From Zygaena filipendulae (taxonomy: Eukaryota; Arthropoda; Insecta; Lepidoptera; Zygaenidae): 64,000 nt of DNA. A program made the position numbers and the translations under genes. Where the stretch lies: contig OU015660.1 in assembly GCA_907165275.2 (NCBI GenBank), forward strand, positions 8,930,501-8,994,500, in the 5' to 3' direction. Positions 1 through 12,223 of this stretch are shown here, in pieces. The number at the start of each line of letters is the position of its first letter. The first letter of the stretch is position 1. Below the pieces are notes generated by a model that did no database searches, had not been told where the DNA came from, and worked only from the letters and a program-made list of their open reading frames with translations.

Positions 1-2005
1 CTATATACGTGTCTGGCGGTAACTAAAACATAGCGCGATGTAAAATAGAAGCAGCGCCCTCTATCTCCAACTGACAAATCGACTGGTGTTTGGTCGCCGT
101 TGGCCTGGTGGGGGGGGGGGGAGTAGAAGTGATCTGGTGTCTGGTAGTAGTGATTCATATTTTTATTGAATAGGTACCTACTATAATGTCCTTAACGTAT
201 CTGAGTCGATTTTCACTATTTCACTAGTTTAACAATAATTTGTGACGCTAGTACCACTTGGCACTTTATTAGCATAATAAAAAAAATTGGCATTTTATAA
301 TTTAAGTCAGCAACTCGATTTATAAATAAATCGTCCTAACTAGTTTTATAACTATGAAATCTAGCATTTCGAAGTTTGAAAAGCAAATTAAAAAGCAATT
401 ACACCCTACTGATCCCTACTAATCACCCTACTAATAAGATCAACCTATTATACCTACTATACTGCCAAAAGTTGGGTGTTTGTGACCCCATGATTTTTAA
501 AAATTTTAAGGATTGAACAAAATTTTTTTTATTTGATAATAAACCCTTTCTTTGAGCCTAGAGGGAGCAAAGAATTTCTCATGAGAACATACAATTTTAA
601 ATTCAACTAACGCTCTATATTTTGAAATCATATTCTAAACTTTTTACACAACTACGAGTTGGTTATGAAATAAAAACAAATAAATTTCAATTGAATATGA
701 AAAAACGTTAAGGAAAACGATATCTATGGATATATTGATAGATATTTAAATCACTGCATAATCAACGTTACGAAGTTTTTGTTTGTTCATGTTGCGGCAC
801 TTTAAAGAATCATTAAAAAAAAAATATCAGGCCAATGAGTAATAATGGCTTGACCAGTTATGTCTAGTGTAACTTGAAATACAATCAAGATATTAAACTT
901 TGTTTATTAGGTTATTTAACTAAGAGAAAACTTGACATATACTATTTAGAACCTAGTAAAGAACATCGTACCAAAAACATTTTCATTTAAAATAATGCCA
1001 AAACGAGTCCATATGACGGGCACTGTCAAAAAGTTATCAGATCTCATGTAGAGCCAAGCTTATAACTCTACACACTTTAACTCTACAAGGCTTAACTTCT
1101 CGAACTCTACACCTTAGTCAGAATATGTGACTTAGATAACTTTTCTTCCAAAGCAACTGAAGAACATTTTACAAAACATAATGTGATTTATGAAAATTCC
1201 AAAGAACTTGGTATCCAGTTCCCACTTATCTTGCAAGGTTTTTGGTGCTTTGACTTTTCTTGTCAAAGAAGAAGTGTTTTTTTTTTGTATTTTAATACAC
1301 GCAAATTAAGATTAATTAATAATCTCCCCCTTTTTTTGAAGTTGTTTAGGATTCATTGCTCAGAAGCTTCTCCAATAAATCTCTATGTATCTCTGTGTTT
1401 TGATAATTTTCAACTGCTGTAATGAAATAATCTTTGATATCTTTCTAAAGTAAAAGTTGTGTGTTAGATATCAAGTCGTATACATAATTTCTACATCTTA
1501 TAACACTTTGCTCATCCCATCTTATACTATAAATGCAAATGTGTATACCAATAAAAAAAATATAGTTTTAAAATAGTACATTTACAATAAACCCATACAC
1601 AATAATATGATCTAGACTCACAGTTCACACACGATAGTGTGTTCGAAAAACGATGGGGCTGCATTACACGAACCATTTTGGACCATCAATGCTATCGTAA
1701 AGATTATTTATTTAACAAGCTGATTAATAATAGAGAAGTAATCTATTTATGTTTAATAATAAGTTTAAAAAGTTTCAAAAAAGCCACTCAGACAGCGACA
1801 ACACCCCACTCTCCCCCCTTGCGAGGGGAGCGAACGATCATCGAGGGCTGATGGTAACACCACCGCCTGTCTCACGCTCAGGGCGTCGCGCCACGCTTCC
1901 TCATCGTGACTATTGGAGACTCACATAGTGTGAATGTCTAGCGAAGAGCTTACTATAGAAATGATCCTATGAAGTAAGGTCTTAACTTTTCCGAGCAGGC
2001 CTGCA
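1..2005. repeat. Tandem subunit A1 (about 2.0 kb)
   Basis: The subunit starts with CTATATACGTGTCTGGCGG and ends before the next CTATATACGCGTCTGG. It contains a G-run (110-121), a stretch with AACTCTACA three times (1063-1108), and a GC-rich tail (about 1790-1915) with ACCACCGCCTGTCTCACGC. The longest reading frames are under 80 codons and have no recognisable domain. It lacks the 1.3-kb element found in subunit B, so it preserves the empty site at about 378-385. Confidence 0.93.
110..121 (+). repeat. Poly-G run, 12 bases
   Basis: There are twelve consecutive G here and fourteen at the equivalent place in copy 2 (5433-5446). Unit B has the run interrupted by A (about 2115-2131), and unit C has ten G (10773-10782). 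This is the only difference I found between the bodies of the two 5.3-kb copies. A run this long can slip and could form a G-quadruplex. Confidence 0.95.
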
Positions 2006-2377
2006 CTATATACGCGTCTGGCGGTAACTAAAACATACCGCGATGTAAAATAGAAGCAGCGCCCTCTATCTCCAACTGACAAATCGACTGGTGTTTGGTC
2101 GCCGTTGGCCTGGTGAGGGGGAGGGGGGGGGAGCAGAAGTGATCTGGTGTCTTTCATACTTTTATTGAATAGGTAACTACTATATTGTCCTAAACGTACC
2201 TGAGTCCTTTTTTTCTATTTCACTAGTGTAACAATAATTTGTGACGCTAGTACCACTTGGCACTTAATTAGCATAATAAAAAAAAATACATTTTATAATT
2301 TAAGTCAGCAACTCGATATATAAATAAATCGTCCTAACTAGTTTTATAACTATGAAATCTAGCATTTCGAAGTTTAA

Positions 2378-2812
2378 TAACAAAAAATTAAAACCGACTT
2401 CCAAAAACACAAAACTAATAAAAAGCTAAAAATAAAAAGCTAAAAATAAAAAGCTAAAAATAACAAAATATCGAATTAATCCATATGACAAAAACACGCG
2501 TAATATTATTATTGGTTTGTGCTACCACTGATCGGTTTGAATTCGGTGACAAGCCCGCTGATGTCTGCCCACTTGGGTTGTGCTCACGAAGAGCTGGTGG
2601 CGGGAGTCGACTTAACCCATCTACCCCCATATTTGGCTTGTCACCGACTTCATACCGATCAGTGGTAGCACAAACCAATAATAATATTACGCGTGTTTTT
2701 GTCATTTGGATTAATTCGATATTTTGTTATTTTTAGCTTTTTATTTTTAGCTTTTTATTTTTAGCTTTTTATTAGTTTTGTGTTTTTGGAAGTCGGTTTT
2801 AATTTTTTGTTA
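2378..2812. repeat. 435-bp foldback (inverted repeat) inside the insertion
   Basis: The left arm (2378-2555) and right arm (2635-2812) are nearly perfect reverse complements around an 80-base spacer. Each arm carries three 14-bp repeats of AAAAAGCTAAAAAT type. Because of the symmetry, a frame beginning MTKTRVILLLVCATTDR can be read on both strands (2485 on +, 2705 on -). This is a mirror artefact and not a gene. Confidence 0.93.
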
Positions 2813-3044
2813 AAAATTTGTTTATTTCTTGCTTTTTAGTGAGTCAGTTTGTAATTTATCTAAGTTACAATAGCCTAATGTCAACTGCTCATCACCTTTT
2901 ACAAAATATTGCTTTTCCCGATGCTGGGACGTTAATTTTTGAGGAGTTCTGCTGGTACACCACCATCAGTTCCACTTCACCATATACATTGTGACGAACA
3001 TAAATTGTTTAGAAACCACATTAAAGTTAACGAATCGGAATCAG

Positions 3045-3590
3045 TGAAATACCTATTATTTAGTAGTTCCGATGACCATCTGTGGTCTTCATCATCAGTT
3101 CCACTTCTTCAAATTTTGCTTTCCGAAAGCAAATAAACGATTTACTATAAAAAATACAAAAAACGCTATAGGTGTACCTATAATTTTTGAAGAGTTCCCT
3201 CGATTACTCCAAGATCCCATCATCAGATCCCGACTTGGTTGCAATGGGACCTAATTGGGAGTATACCCTTTTAAACAAAAAAGCAATTTTCGAAATCGCT
3301 CCAATCGGAACCCGTAAAATACGTATTATTGTTGAGTAGTTCCGATGACCATCTGTGGTCTTCATCATCAGTTCCACTTCTTCAAATTTTGCTTTCCAAA
3401 AGCAAATGAACGATTTACTATAAAAAATACCCAAATCGCTATAGGTGTGCCTATAATTTTTGAAGAGTTCCCTCGATTTCTCCAAGATCCCATCATCAGA
3501 TCCCGACTTGGTTGCAATGGGACCTAATTGGGAGTATACCCTTTCAAACAAAAAAAGAATTTTCGAAATCGGTCCAACCGTCTTCGAGTA
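3045..3590. repeat. Two tandem 273-bp repeats inside the insertion
   Basis: The segments starting near 3045 and 3318 share GATGACCATCTGTGGTCTTC (3072 and 3345, offset 273) and CAAGATCCCATCATCAGATC. A shorter third relative begins near 2938. The minus-strand frame through here (3204-3704) repeats the motif LGPIATKSGSDDGILE only because the DNA is duplicated. Confidence 0.92.
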
Positions 3591-3602
3591 ATCGGTGAAC
3601 AT

Positions 3603-3637
<35 letters not shown>

Positions 3638-5432
3638 ATACATACAATCGAACATAGAACCTCCTCCTTTTTGGAAGTCGGTTAAAAAGCAAATTAAAAA
3701 GCAATTACGCCCTACTGATCCCTACTAATCACCCTACTAATAAGATCAACCTATTATACCTACTATACTGCCAAAAGTTGGGTGTTTGTGACCCCATGAT
3801 TTTTAAAAATTTCACGGATTGAACAAAATTTTTTTTATTTGATAATAAACCCTTACTTTGAGCCTGGAGGGAGCAAAAAATTCCTCATGAGAACATACAA
3901 TTTTAAATTCAACTAACGCTCTATATTCTGAAACTATATTCCAAACTTTTTACACAACTACGAGTTGGTTATGAAATAAAAACAAATAAATCGCAATTGA
4001 ATATTAAAAAACGATAACGAAAACGATATCTATGGATATATTGATAGATGTTTAAATCACTGCATAATCAACGTTATGAAGTTTTGTTTGTTCATGTTAC
4101 AGCACTTTAAAGAATCATTTTCAAAAAAATATCAGGCCAATGAGTAATAGGCTTGACCAGTTATGTCTAGTGTAACTTGAAATACAATCAAGATATTAAG
4201 CTTTGTTTATTAGGTTATTTAACTAAGAGAAAACGTGACATATACTATTTAGAACCTAGTAAAGAACATCGTACCAAAAACATTTTCATGTAAAATGATG
4301 CCAAGACGAGTCAATATGACGGGCACTTTCAAAAAGTAATCAGATATCATATAGAGCCAAGCTTATAACTCTACACACTCTAACTCTACAAGGCCTATCT
4401 TCTCAAACTCTACATAGTCAGAATATGTGGCTTAGATAACTTTCTTCCAAAGCAACGAAGAATATTTTACAAAACATGATGCGATTTATGAAAATTCCAA
4501 AGAACTTGGTATCCAGTTCCCACTTATCTTGCAAGGTTTTTAGTGCTATGACTTTTGTAGTCAAAGAAGAAGTGTTTTTTTTGGGTATTTTAATACACGC
4601 AAATTAAGATGAATTAATAATCTCCCCCCTTTTTTTGAAGTTGTTTAGGATTCATTGCTCAGAAGCTTCTCCAATAAATCTCTATGTCTCTCTCTGTGTT
4701 TTGATAATTTTCAACTGCTGTAATGAAATAATCTTTGATATCTTTCTAAAGTAAAAGTTGTGTGTTAGATATTAAGTCGTATACATAATTTCTATATCTT
4801 ATAATACTTTACTCATACCATCTAATACTATAAGTGCAAATATGTATACCAATAAAAAAATATAGTTTTAAAATAGTACAATATTTACAATAAAACCCAT
4901 AAAATTAGATTACACAATATTATCTAGCTGTATAGACACACGACAGTGTGTCTGCCAAGTTCGAAAAGCAATGGGGCTGCAGTACACGAACCATTTGGGA
5001 CTATCAATGCTATCATAAAGATTATTTATTTAACAAACTGACTAATAATAGAGAAATAATTTATTTTAGTTTAATAATAAGTTTAACAAGTTTCAAAAAA
5101 GCCACTCAGACAGCGACAACACCCCACTCTCCCCCCTTGCGAGGGGAGCGAACGATCATCGAGGGCTGATGGTAACACCACCGCCTGTCTCACGCTCAGG
5201 GCGTCGCGCCACGCTTCCTCATCGCGACTATTGGAGACTCACATAGTGTGAAGGTCTAGCGAAGAGCTTACTATAGAAATGATCCTATGAAGTAAGGTCT
5301 TAACTTTTCCGAGTAGGCCTGCACTATATACGTGTCTGGCGGTAACTAAAACATAGCGCGATGTAAAATAGAAGCAGCGCCCTCTATCTCCAACTGACAA
5401 ATCGACTGGTGTTTGGTCGCCGTTGGCCTGGT

Positions 5433-5446
5433 GGGGGGGGGGGGGG
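5433..5446 (+). repeat. Poly-G run, 14 bases
   Basis: This is the counterpart of 110-121, longer by two G. It is the only length difference found between the two 5.3-kb copies. Confidence 0.95.
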
Positions 5447-7700
5447 AGTAGAAGTGATCTGGTGTCTGGTAGTAGTGATTCATATTTTTATTGAATAGGT
5501 ACCTACTATAATGTCCTTAACGTATCTGAGTCGATTTTCACTATTTCACTAGTTTAACAATAATTTGTGACGCTAGTACCACTTGGCACTTTATTAGCAT
5601 AATAAAAAAAATTGGCATTTTATAATTTAAGTCAGCAACTCGATTTATAAATAAATCGTCCTAACTAGTTTTATAACTATGAAATCTAGCATTTCGAAGT
5701 TTGAAAAGCAAATTAAAAAGCAATTACACCCTACTGATCCCTACTAATCACCCTACTAATAAGATCAACCTATTATACCTACTATACTGCCAAAAGTTGG
5801 GTGTTTGTGACCCCATGATTTTTAAAAATTTTAAGGATTGAACAAAATTTTTTTTATTTGATAATAAACCCTTTCTTTGAGCCTAGAGGGAGCAAAGAAT
5901 TTCTCATGAGAACATACAATTTTAAATTCAACTAACGCTCTATATTTTGAAATCATATTCTAAACTTTTTACACAACTACGAGTTGGTTATGAAATAAAA
6001 ACAAATAAATTTCAATTGAATATGAAAAAACGTTAAGGAAAACGATATCTATGGATATATTGATAGATATTTAAATCACTGCATAATCAACGTTACGAAG
6101 TTTTTGTTTGTTCATGTTGCGGCACTTTAAAGAATCATTAAAAAAAAAATATCAGGCCAATGAGTAATAATGGCTTGACCAGTTATGTCTAGTGTAACTT
6201 GAAATACAATCAAGATATTAAACTTTGTTTATTAGGTTATTTAACTAAGAGAAAACTTGACATATACTATTTAGAACCTAGTAAAGAACATCGTACCAAA
6301 AACATTTTCATTTAAAATAATGCCAAAACGAGTCCATATGACGGGCACTGTCAAAAAGTTATCAGATCTCATGTAGAGCCAAGCTTATAACTCTACACAC
6401 TTTAACTCTACAAGGCTTAACTTCTCGAACTCTACACCTTAGTCAGAATATGTGACTTAGATAACTTTTCTTCCAAAGCAACTGAAGAACATTTTACAAA
6501 ACATAATGTGATTTATGAAAATTCCAAAGAACTTGGTATCCAGTTCCCACTTATCTTGCAAGGTTTTTGGTGCTTTGACTTTTCTTGTCAAAGAAGAAGT
6601 GTTTTTTTTTTGTATTTTAATACACGCAAATTAAGATTAATTAATAATCTCCCCCTTTTTTTGAAGTTGTTTAGGATTCATTGCTCAGAAGCTTCTCCAA
6701 TAAATCTCTATGTATCTCTGTGTTTTGATAATTTTCAACTGCTGTAATGAAATAATCTTTGATATCTTTCTAAAGTAAAAGTTGTGTGTTAGATATCAAG
6801 TCGTATACATAATTTCTACATCTTATAACACTTTGCTCATCCCATCTTATACTATAAATGCAAATGTGTATACCAATAAAAAAAATATAGTTTTAAAATA
6901 GTACATTTACAATAAACCCATACACAATAATATGATCTAGACTCACAGTTCACACACGATAGTGTGTTCGAAAAACGATGGGGCTGCATTACACGAACCA
7001 TTTTGGACCATCAATGCTATCGTAAAGATTATTTATTTAACAAGCTGATTAATAATAGAGAAGTAATCTATTTATGTTTAATAATAAGTTTAAAAAGTTT
7101 CAAAAAAGCCACTCAGACAGCGACAACACCCCACTCTCCCCCCTTGCGAGGGGAGCGAACGATCATCGAGGGCTGATGGTAACACCACCGCCTGTCTCAC
7201 GCTCAGGGCGTCGCGCCACGCTTCCTCATCGTGACTATTGGAGACTCACATAGTGTGAATGTCTAGCGAAGAGCTTACTATAGAAATGATCCTATGAAGT
7301 AAGGTCTTAACTTTTCCGAGCAGGCCTGCACTATATACGCGTCTGGCGGTAACTAAAACATACCGCGATGTAAAATAGAAGCAGCGCCCTCTATCTCCAA
7401 CTGACAAATCGACTGGTGTTTGGTCGCCGTTGGCCTGGTGAGGGGGAGGGGGGGGGAGCAGAAGTGATCTGGTGTCTTTCATACTTTTATTGAATAGGTA
7501 ACTACTATATTGTCCTAAACGTACCTGAGTCCTTTTTTTCTATTTCACTAGTGTAACAATAATTTGTGACGCTAGTACCACTTGGCACTTAATTAGCATA
7601 ATAAAAAAAAATACATTTTATAATTTAAGTCAGCAACTCGATATATAAATAAATCGTCCTAACTAGTTTTATAACTATGAAATCTAGCATTTCGAAGTTT

Positions 7701-8927
7701 AATAACAAAAAATTAAAACCGACTTCCAAAAACACAAAACTAATAAAAAGCTAAAAATAAAAAGCTAAAAATAAAAAGCTAAAAATAACAAAATATCGAA
7801 TTAATCCATATGACAAAAACACGCGTAATATTATTATTGGTTTGTGCTACCACTGATCGGTTTGAATTCGGTGACAAGCCCGCTGATGTCTGCCCACTTG
7901 GGTTGTGCTCACGAAGAGCTGGTGGCGGGAGTCGACTTAACCCATCTACCCCCATATTTGGCTTGTCACCGACTTCATACCGATCAGTGGTAGCACAAAC
8001 CAATAATAATATTACGCGTGTTTTTGTCATTTGGATTAATTCGATATTTTGTTATTTTTAGCTTTTTATTTTTAGCTTTTTATTTTTAGCTTTTTATTAG
8101 TTTTGTGTTTTTGGAAGTCGGTTTTAATTTTTTGTTAAAAATTTGTTTATTTCTTGCTTTTTAGTGAGTCAGTTTGTAATTTATCTAAGTTACAATAGCC
8201 TAATGTCAACTGCTCATCACCTTTTACAAAATATTGCTTTTCCCGATGCTGGGACGTTAATTTTTGAGGAGTTCTGCTGGTACACCACCATCAGTTCCAC
8301 TTCACCATATACATTGTGACGAACATAAATTGTTTAGAAACCACATTAAAGTTAACGAATCGGAATCAGTGAAATACCTATTATTTAGTAGTTCCGATGA
8401 CCATCTGTGGTCTTCATCATCAGTTCCACTTCTTCAAATTTTGCTTTCCGAAAGCAAATAAACGATTTACTATAAAAAATACAAAAAACGCTATAGGTGT
8501 ACCTATAATTTTTGAAGAGTTCCCTCGATTACTCCAAGATCCCATCATCAGATCCCGACTTGGTTGCAATGGGACCTAATTGGGAGTATACCCTTTTAAA
8601 CAAAAAAGCAATTTTCGAAATCGCTCCAATCGGAACCCGTAAAATACGTATTATTGTTGAGTAGTTCCGATGACCATCTGTGGTCTTCATCATCAGTTCC
8701 ACTTCTTCAAATTTTGCTTTCCAAAAGCAAATGAACGATTTACTATAAAAAATACCCAAATCGCTATAGGTGTGCCTATAATTTTTGAAGAGTTCCCTCG
8801 ATTTCTCCAAGATCCCATCATCAGATCCCGACTTGGTTGCAATGGGACCTAATTGGGAGTATACCCTTTCAAACAAAAAAAGAATTTTCGAAATCGGTCC
8901 AACCGTCTTCGAGTAATCGGTGAACAT

Positions 8928-8962
<35 letters not shown>

Positions 8963-9009
8963 ATACATACAATCGAACATAGAACCTCCTCCTTTTTGGA
9001 AGTCGGTTA
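7701..9009. mobile_element. Second copy of the 1.3-kb insertion
   Basis: Identical by eye to 2376-3684 at an offset of 5,325. The foldback lies at 7703-8137, the 273-bp tandem pair at about 8370-8915, and the 30-A run at 8932-8961. It was carried along by the tandem duplication and is not an independent insertion. Confidence 0.93.
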
Positions 9010-10648
9010 AAAAGCAAATTAAAAAGCAATTACGCCCTACTGATCCCTACTAATCACCCTACTAATAAGATCAACCTATTATACCTACTATACTGCCAAA
9101 AGTTGGGTGTTTGTGACCCCATGATTTTTAAAAATTTCACGGATTGAACAAAATTTTTTTTATTTGATAATAAACCCTTACTTTGAGCCTGGAGGGAGCA
9201 AAAAATTCCTCATGAGAACATACAATTTTAAATTCAACTAACGCTCTATATTCTGAAACTATATTCCAAACTTTTTACACAACTACGAGTTGGTTATGAA
9301 ATAAAAACAAATAAATCGCAATTGAATATTAAAAAACGATAACGAAAACGATATCTATGGATATATTGATAGATGTTTAAATCACTGCATAATCAACGTT
9401 ATGAAGTTTTGTTTGTTCATGTTACAGCACTTTAAAGAATCATTTTCAAAAAAATATCAGGCCAATGAGTAATAGGCTTGACCAGTTATGTCTAGTGTAA
9501 CTTGAAATACAATCAAGATATTAAGCTTTGTTTATTAGGTTATTTAACTAAGAGAAAACGTGACATATACTATTTAGAACCTAGTAAAGAACATCGTACC
9601 AAAAACATTTTCATGTAAAATGATGCCAAGACGAGTCAATATGACGGGCACTTTCAAAAAGTAATCAGATATCATATAGAGCCAAGCTTATAACTCTACA
9701 CACTCTAACTCTACAAGGCCTATCTTCTCAAACTCTACATAGTCAGAATATGTGGCTTAGATAACTTTCTTCCAAAGCAACGAAGAATATTTTACAAAAC
9801 ATGATGCGATTTATGAAAATTCCAAAGAACTTGGTATCCAGTTCCCACTTATCTTGCAAGGTTTTTAGTGCTATGACTTTTGTAGTCAAAGAAGAAGTGT
9901 TTTTTTTGGGTATTTTAATACACGCAAATTAAGATGAATTAATAATCTCCCCCCTTTTTTTGAAGTTGTTTAGGATTCATTGCTCAGAAGCTTCTCCAAT
10001 AAATCTCTATGTCTCTCTCTGTGTTTTGATAATTTTCAACTGCTGTAATGAAATAATCTTTGATATCTTTCTAAAGTAAAAGTTGTGTGTTAGATATTAA
10101 GTCGTATACATAATTTCTATATCTTATAATACTTTACTCATACCATCTAATACTATAAGTGCAAATATGTATACCAATAAAAAAATATAGTTTTAAAATA
10201 GTACAATATTTACAATAAAACCCATAAAATTAGATTACACAATATTATCTAGCTGTATAGACACACGACAGTGTGTCTGCCAAGTTCGAAAAGCAATGGG
10301 GCTGCAGTACACGAACCATTTGGGACTATCAATGCTATCATAAAGATTATTTATTTAACAAACTGACTAATAATAGAGAAATAATTTATTTTAGTTTAAT
10401 AATAAGTTTAACAAGTTTCAAAAAAGCCACTCAGACAGCGACAACACCCCACTCTCCCCCCTTGCGAGGGGAGCGAACGATCATCGAGGGCTGATGGTAA
10501 CACCACCGCCTGTCTCACGCTCAGGGCGTCGCGCCACGCTTCCTCATCGCGACTATTGGAGACTCACATAGTGTGAAGGTCTAGCGAAGAGCTTACTATA
10601 GAAATGATCCTATGAAGTAAGGTCTTAACTTTTTCGAGCAGGCCTGCA

Positions 10649-11757
10649 CTATATACGCGTCTGGCGGTAACTAAAACATAGCGCGATGTAAAATAGAAGC
10701 AGCGCCCTCTATCTCCAACTGACAAATCGACTGGTGTTTGGTCGCTGTTGGCCTTCTCTTGCCCGTTGCCCTGGGGGGGGGGAGCAGAAGTGGATTGCTT
10801 CGGGCACTCTGGTGTCTGGTACTAGTGATTAATTACTTTTATTGAATAGGTAGGTACCTACTATAATGTCTTAAACGTACCTGAGTCCTTTTTTTAGTAT
10901 TTCACTAATTTAACAACGATTTTTGACGCTAGTACTTTGGGATTGAATAAAAAAAAATTGGCATTTTATTATTTAAGTCAGCCACTCGATTGATAAATAA
11001 ATCATCCTGACAAACACCAAGTGAGCGAATATTTTTATAACTATGAAATCTAGCATTTCAATAGGTTAAGTTTGAAAAGCAAATTGAAAATAAACACCCT
11101 ACTGATCACCCTAATGTGATCAAAAACTACTATACTGTCAACAGTTGGGTGTTTGTGACCCGATGCCCTTTTGTGGCTCCACATTCTTAGATTGAAGTAA
11201 AAACAAATAGCAATTGAATAGGTATATTTCGAGTGAAAAGTTTTCGTAAATTCCATTTGCCTGGAAAACGATATCTATTGATAGATGATATTTAAACCGC
11301 TGCATAATTAACGTTATGAAATTTTGTTTGTTCGTTTTGCAGCACTTTTAAAAGTCATTTTCAAAAAAATATCAGGTCAATGAGCTTGGCTTGACTATTT
11401 ATTTCTGTGTAACTTGGAATACAATCAAGAAATTAAACTTGGTTTTTTAGGTTATTTAACTAACTACTAAGAAAAAACTTGACATATACTATTTAGAACC
11501 TAGTAAATAACATAACTTTTCTTCCAAAGCAACTGAAGAACATTTTGCCATAACATGATGTGATTTATGGGAATTCCGAAGAACTAGGTATCCAGTTTCC
11601 ACTTATCTTGCAAAGTTTTTGGTGCAAATTTTATTTTTGTTGTCAAAGAAGAAGTGTTTATTGTTGGTATTTTAATACATGCAAATTGAGATGAATTGAG
11701 AACCTCCTTTTTTGAAGTTGTCTAGAATTCATTGCTCAGAGAGCTTCTCCAATAAAT
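10649..11757. repeat. Diverged, truncated tandem subunit C
   Basis: It opens with CTATATACGCGTCTGGCGG and follows unit A with many substitutions and internal deletions, for example loss of the AACTCTACA stretch. Homology stops after GCTTCTCCAATAAAT (11744-11758), where unit A continues with CTCTATGTATC. It has no 1.3-kb insertion. More divergence at the edge than in the centre is usual for tandem arrays. Confidence 0.9.
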
Positions 11758-12223
11758 TGGATGGTGCAGAATTAGTAGGTAATATCTGTGATACTGTTGA
11801 TGCTTGGTCAAACCATGACGCCACGCCAAAACATTAGCAAAAAAGCCCTTTTGCTAATTCGAGCGTAAATCACCTTATGATTTCTAAAATGTAAATCGTT
11901 CTCGTGCGGAAGGTCGGTTATGAAAATATATTTTCAATTAATTCTTTTGCAGAGAGGAAAATTACATCTCGTATCTCATAAACACACTCTCATCCCACAA
12001 GGGGGCAGTCGAATGAGTTTGGTTAATAACGACCCTGAGTACTGAGAATGATACAAAACGGAAGGCCCAGTCTAACGAGTTTTTGACTAAAAATGTTTAC
12101 GGAGAACAATTTTGAAGCCCTAAATTTTTATATGTATAAATAGTTTCTGCGGGATTTCCGAAATGTGGCAAATGTGGCAATGTGGCAAATGTGACTTTTG
12201 TAATGTGATTGAAATAACTTACT
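11758..12223. other. No gene or clear element seen
   Basis: This is the array boundary followed by AT-rich single-copy-looking DNA. The only internal structure is a short run of ATGTGGCAA repeats near 12163-12197. Confidence 0.6.

Larger units (their letters stand above)
2376..3684. mobile_element. 1.3-kb insertion in subunit B (composite transposable element)
   Basis: The insertion interrupts the unit sequence between GCATTTCGAAGTTT and AAAAGCAAATTAAAAAG, which are adjacent in units A and C. Its left end reads TTAAAACCGACTTCC and its right end GGAAGTCGGTTAAAA, so the ends are inverted repeats. From left to right it holds a large foldback (2378-2812), a 273-bp tandem duplication (about 3045-3590), a 30-A run (3607-3636), and a terminus with CCTCCTCCTTTTTGGAAGTC. 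I know that terminus as a common lepidopteran repeat end, and a solo relative lies at 28560-28636. The class is unresolved and no transposase is visible. Target-site duplication is ambiguous because the flanks are A-rich. Confidence 0.88.
1..5323. repeat. Higher-order tandem repeat, copy 1 (A1+B1)
   Basis: This 5.3-kb block recurs at 5324-10648 with a constant offset of 5,325 bp. The offset is 5,323 at the first base and becomes 5,325 after a G-run that is 12 long here and 14 long in copy 2. Everywhere I compared, the two copies are otherwise identical, including a 30-A run and small palindromes. The block consists of two related 2.0-kb subunits, A and B. The window begins inside the array, so the true left boundary is not visible. 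I do not recognise the 2.0-kb unit as a named family, and it has no convincing coding potential. Confidence 0.96.
2006..5323. repeat. Tandem subunit B1 with inserted element
   Basis: Aligned by eye it is the same unit as A1, with scattered substitutions and small indels, except that about 1,309 bp (2376-3684) interrupt it. Without the insert it is about 2,009 bp, against 2,005 for A1. The GC-rich tail at about 5105-5225 is nearly unchanged from A1. The A-to-B divergence is far larger than the copy-1-to-copy-2 divergence, so the 2.0-kb duplication is older than the 5.3-kb one. Confidence 0.93.
5324..10648. repeat. Higher-order tandem repeat, copy 2 (A2 5324-7330, B2 7331-10648)
   Basis: This copy repeats 1-5323, including the inserted element, with the G-run lengthened to 14. 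Identity continues until about 10634. There the junction text TTTTCGAGCAGG replaces copy 1's TTCCGAGTAGG and leads into the diverged unit C. This places a duplication breakpoint within about 20 bp of the subunit boundary. Near-identity implies a very recent duplication, gene conversion, or an assembly duplication. Confidence 0.95.

Noticed and set aside
1790..1915. GC-rich tail of the array unit as a ribosomal or 5S RNA gene
   Set aside because: It does not match any conserved rRNA or 5S segment that I can recall, and it has no internal Pol III promoter words in the right spacing.
2454..2736. Frames of 83 codons on both strands that begin with the same MTKTRVILLLVCATTDR
   Set aside because: They are mirror images created by the foldback arms. 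The same peptide on both strands is a consequence of DNA symmetry, and the pair recurs at 7779-8061 only through the tandem duplication.
3204..3704. 166-codon minus-strand frame, the longest in the window, also at 8529-9029
   Set aside because: It crosses the 30-A run (read as poly-Phe), a 273-bp tandem repeat and the terminus of a transposable element. It has no domain and ends at repeat boundaries.
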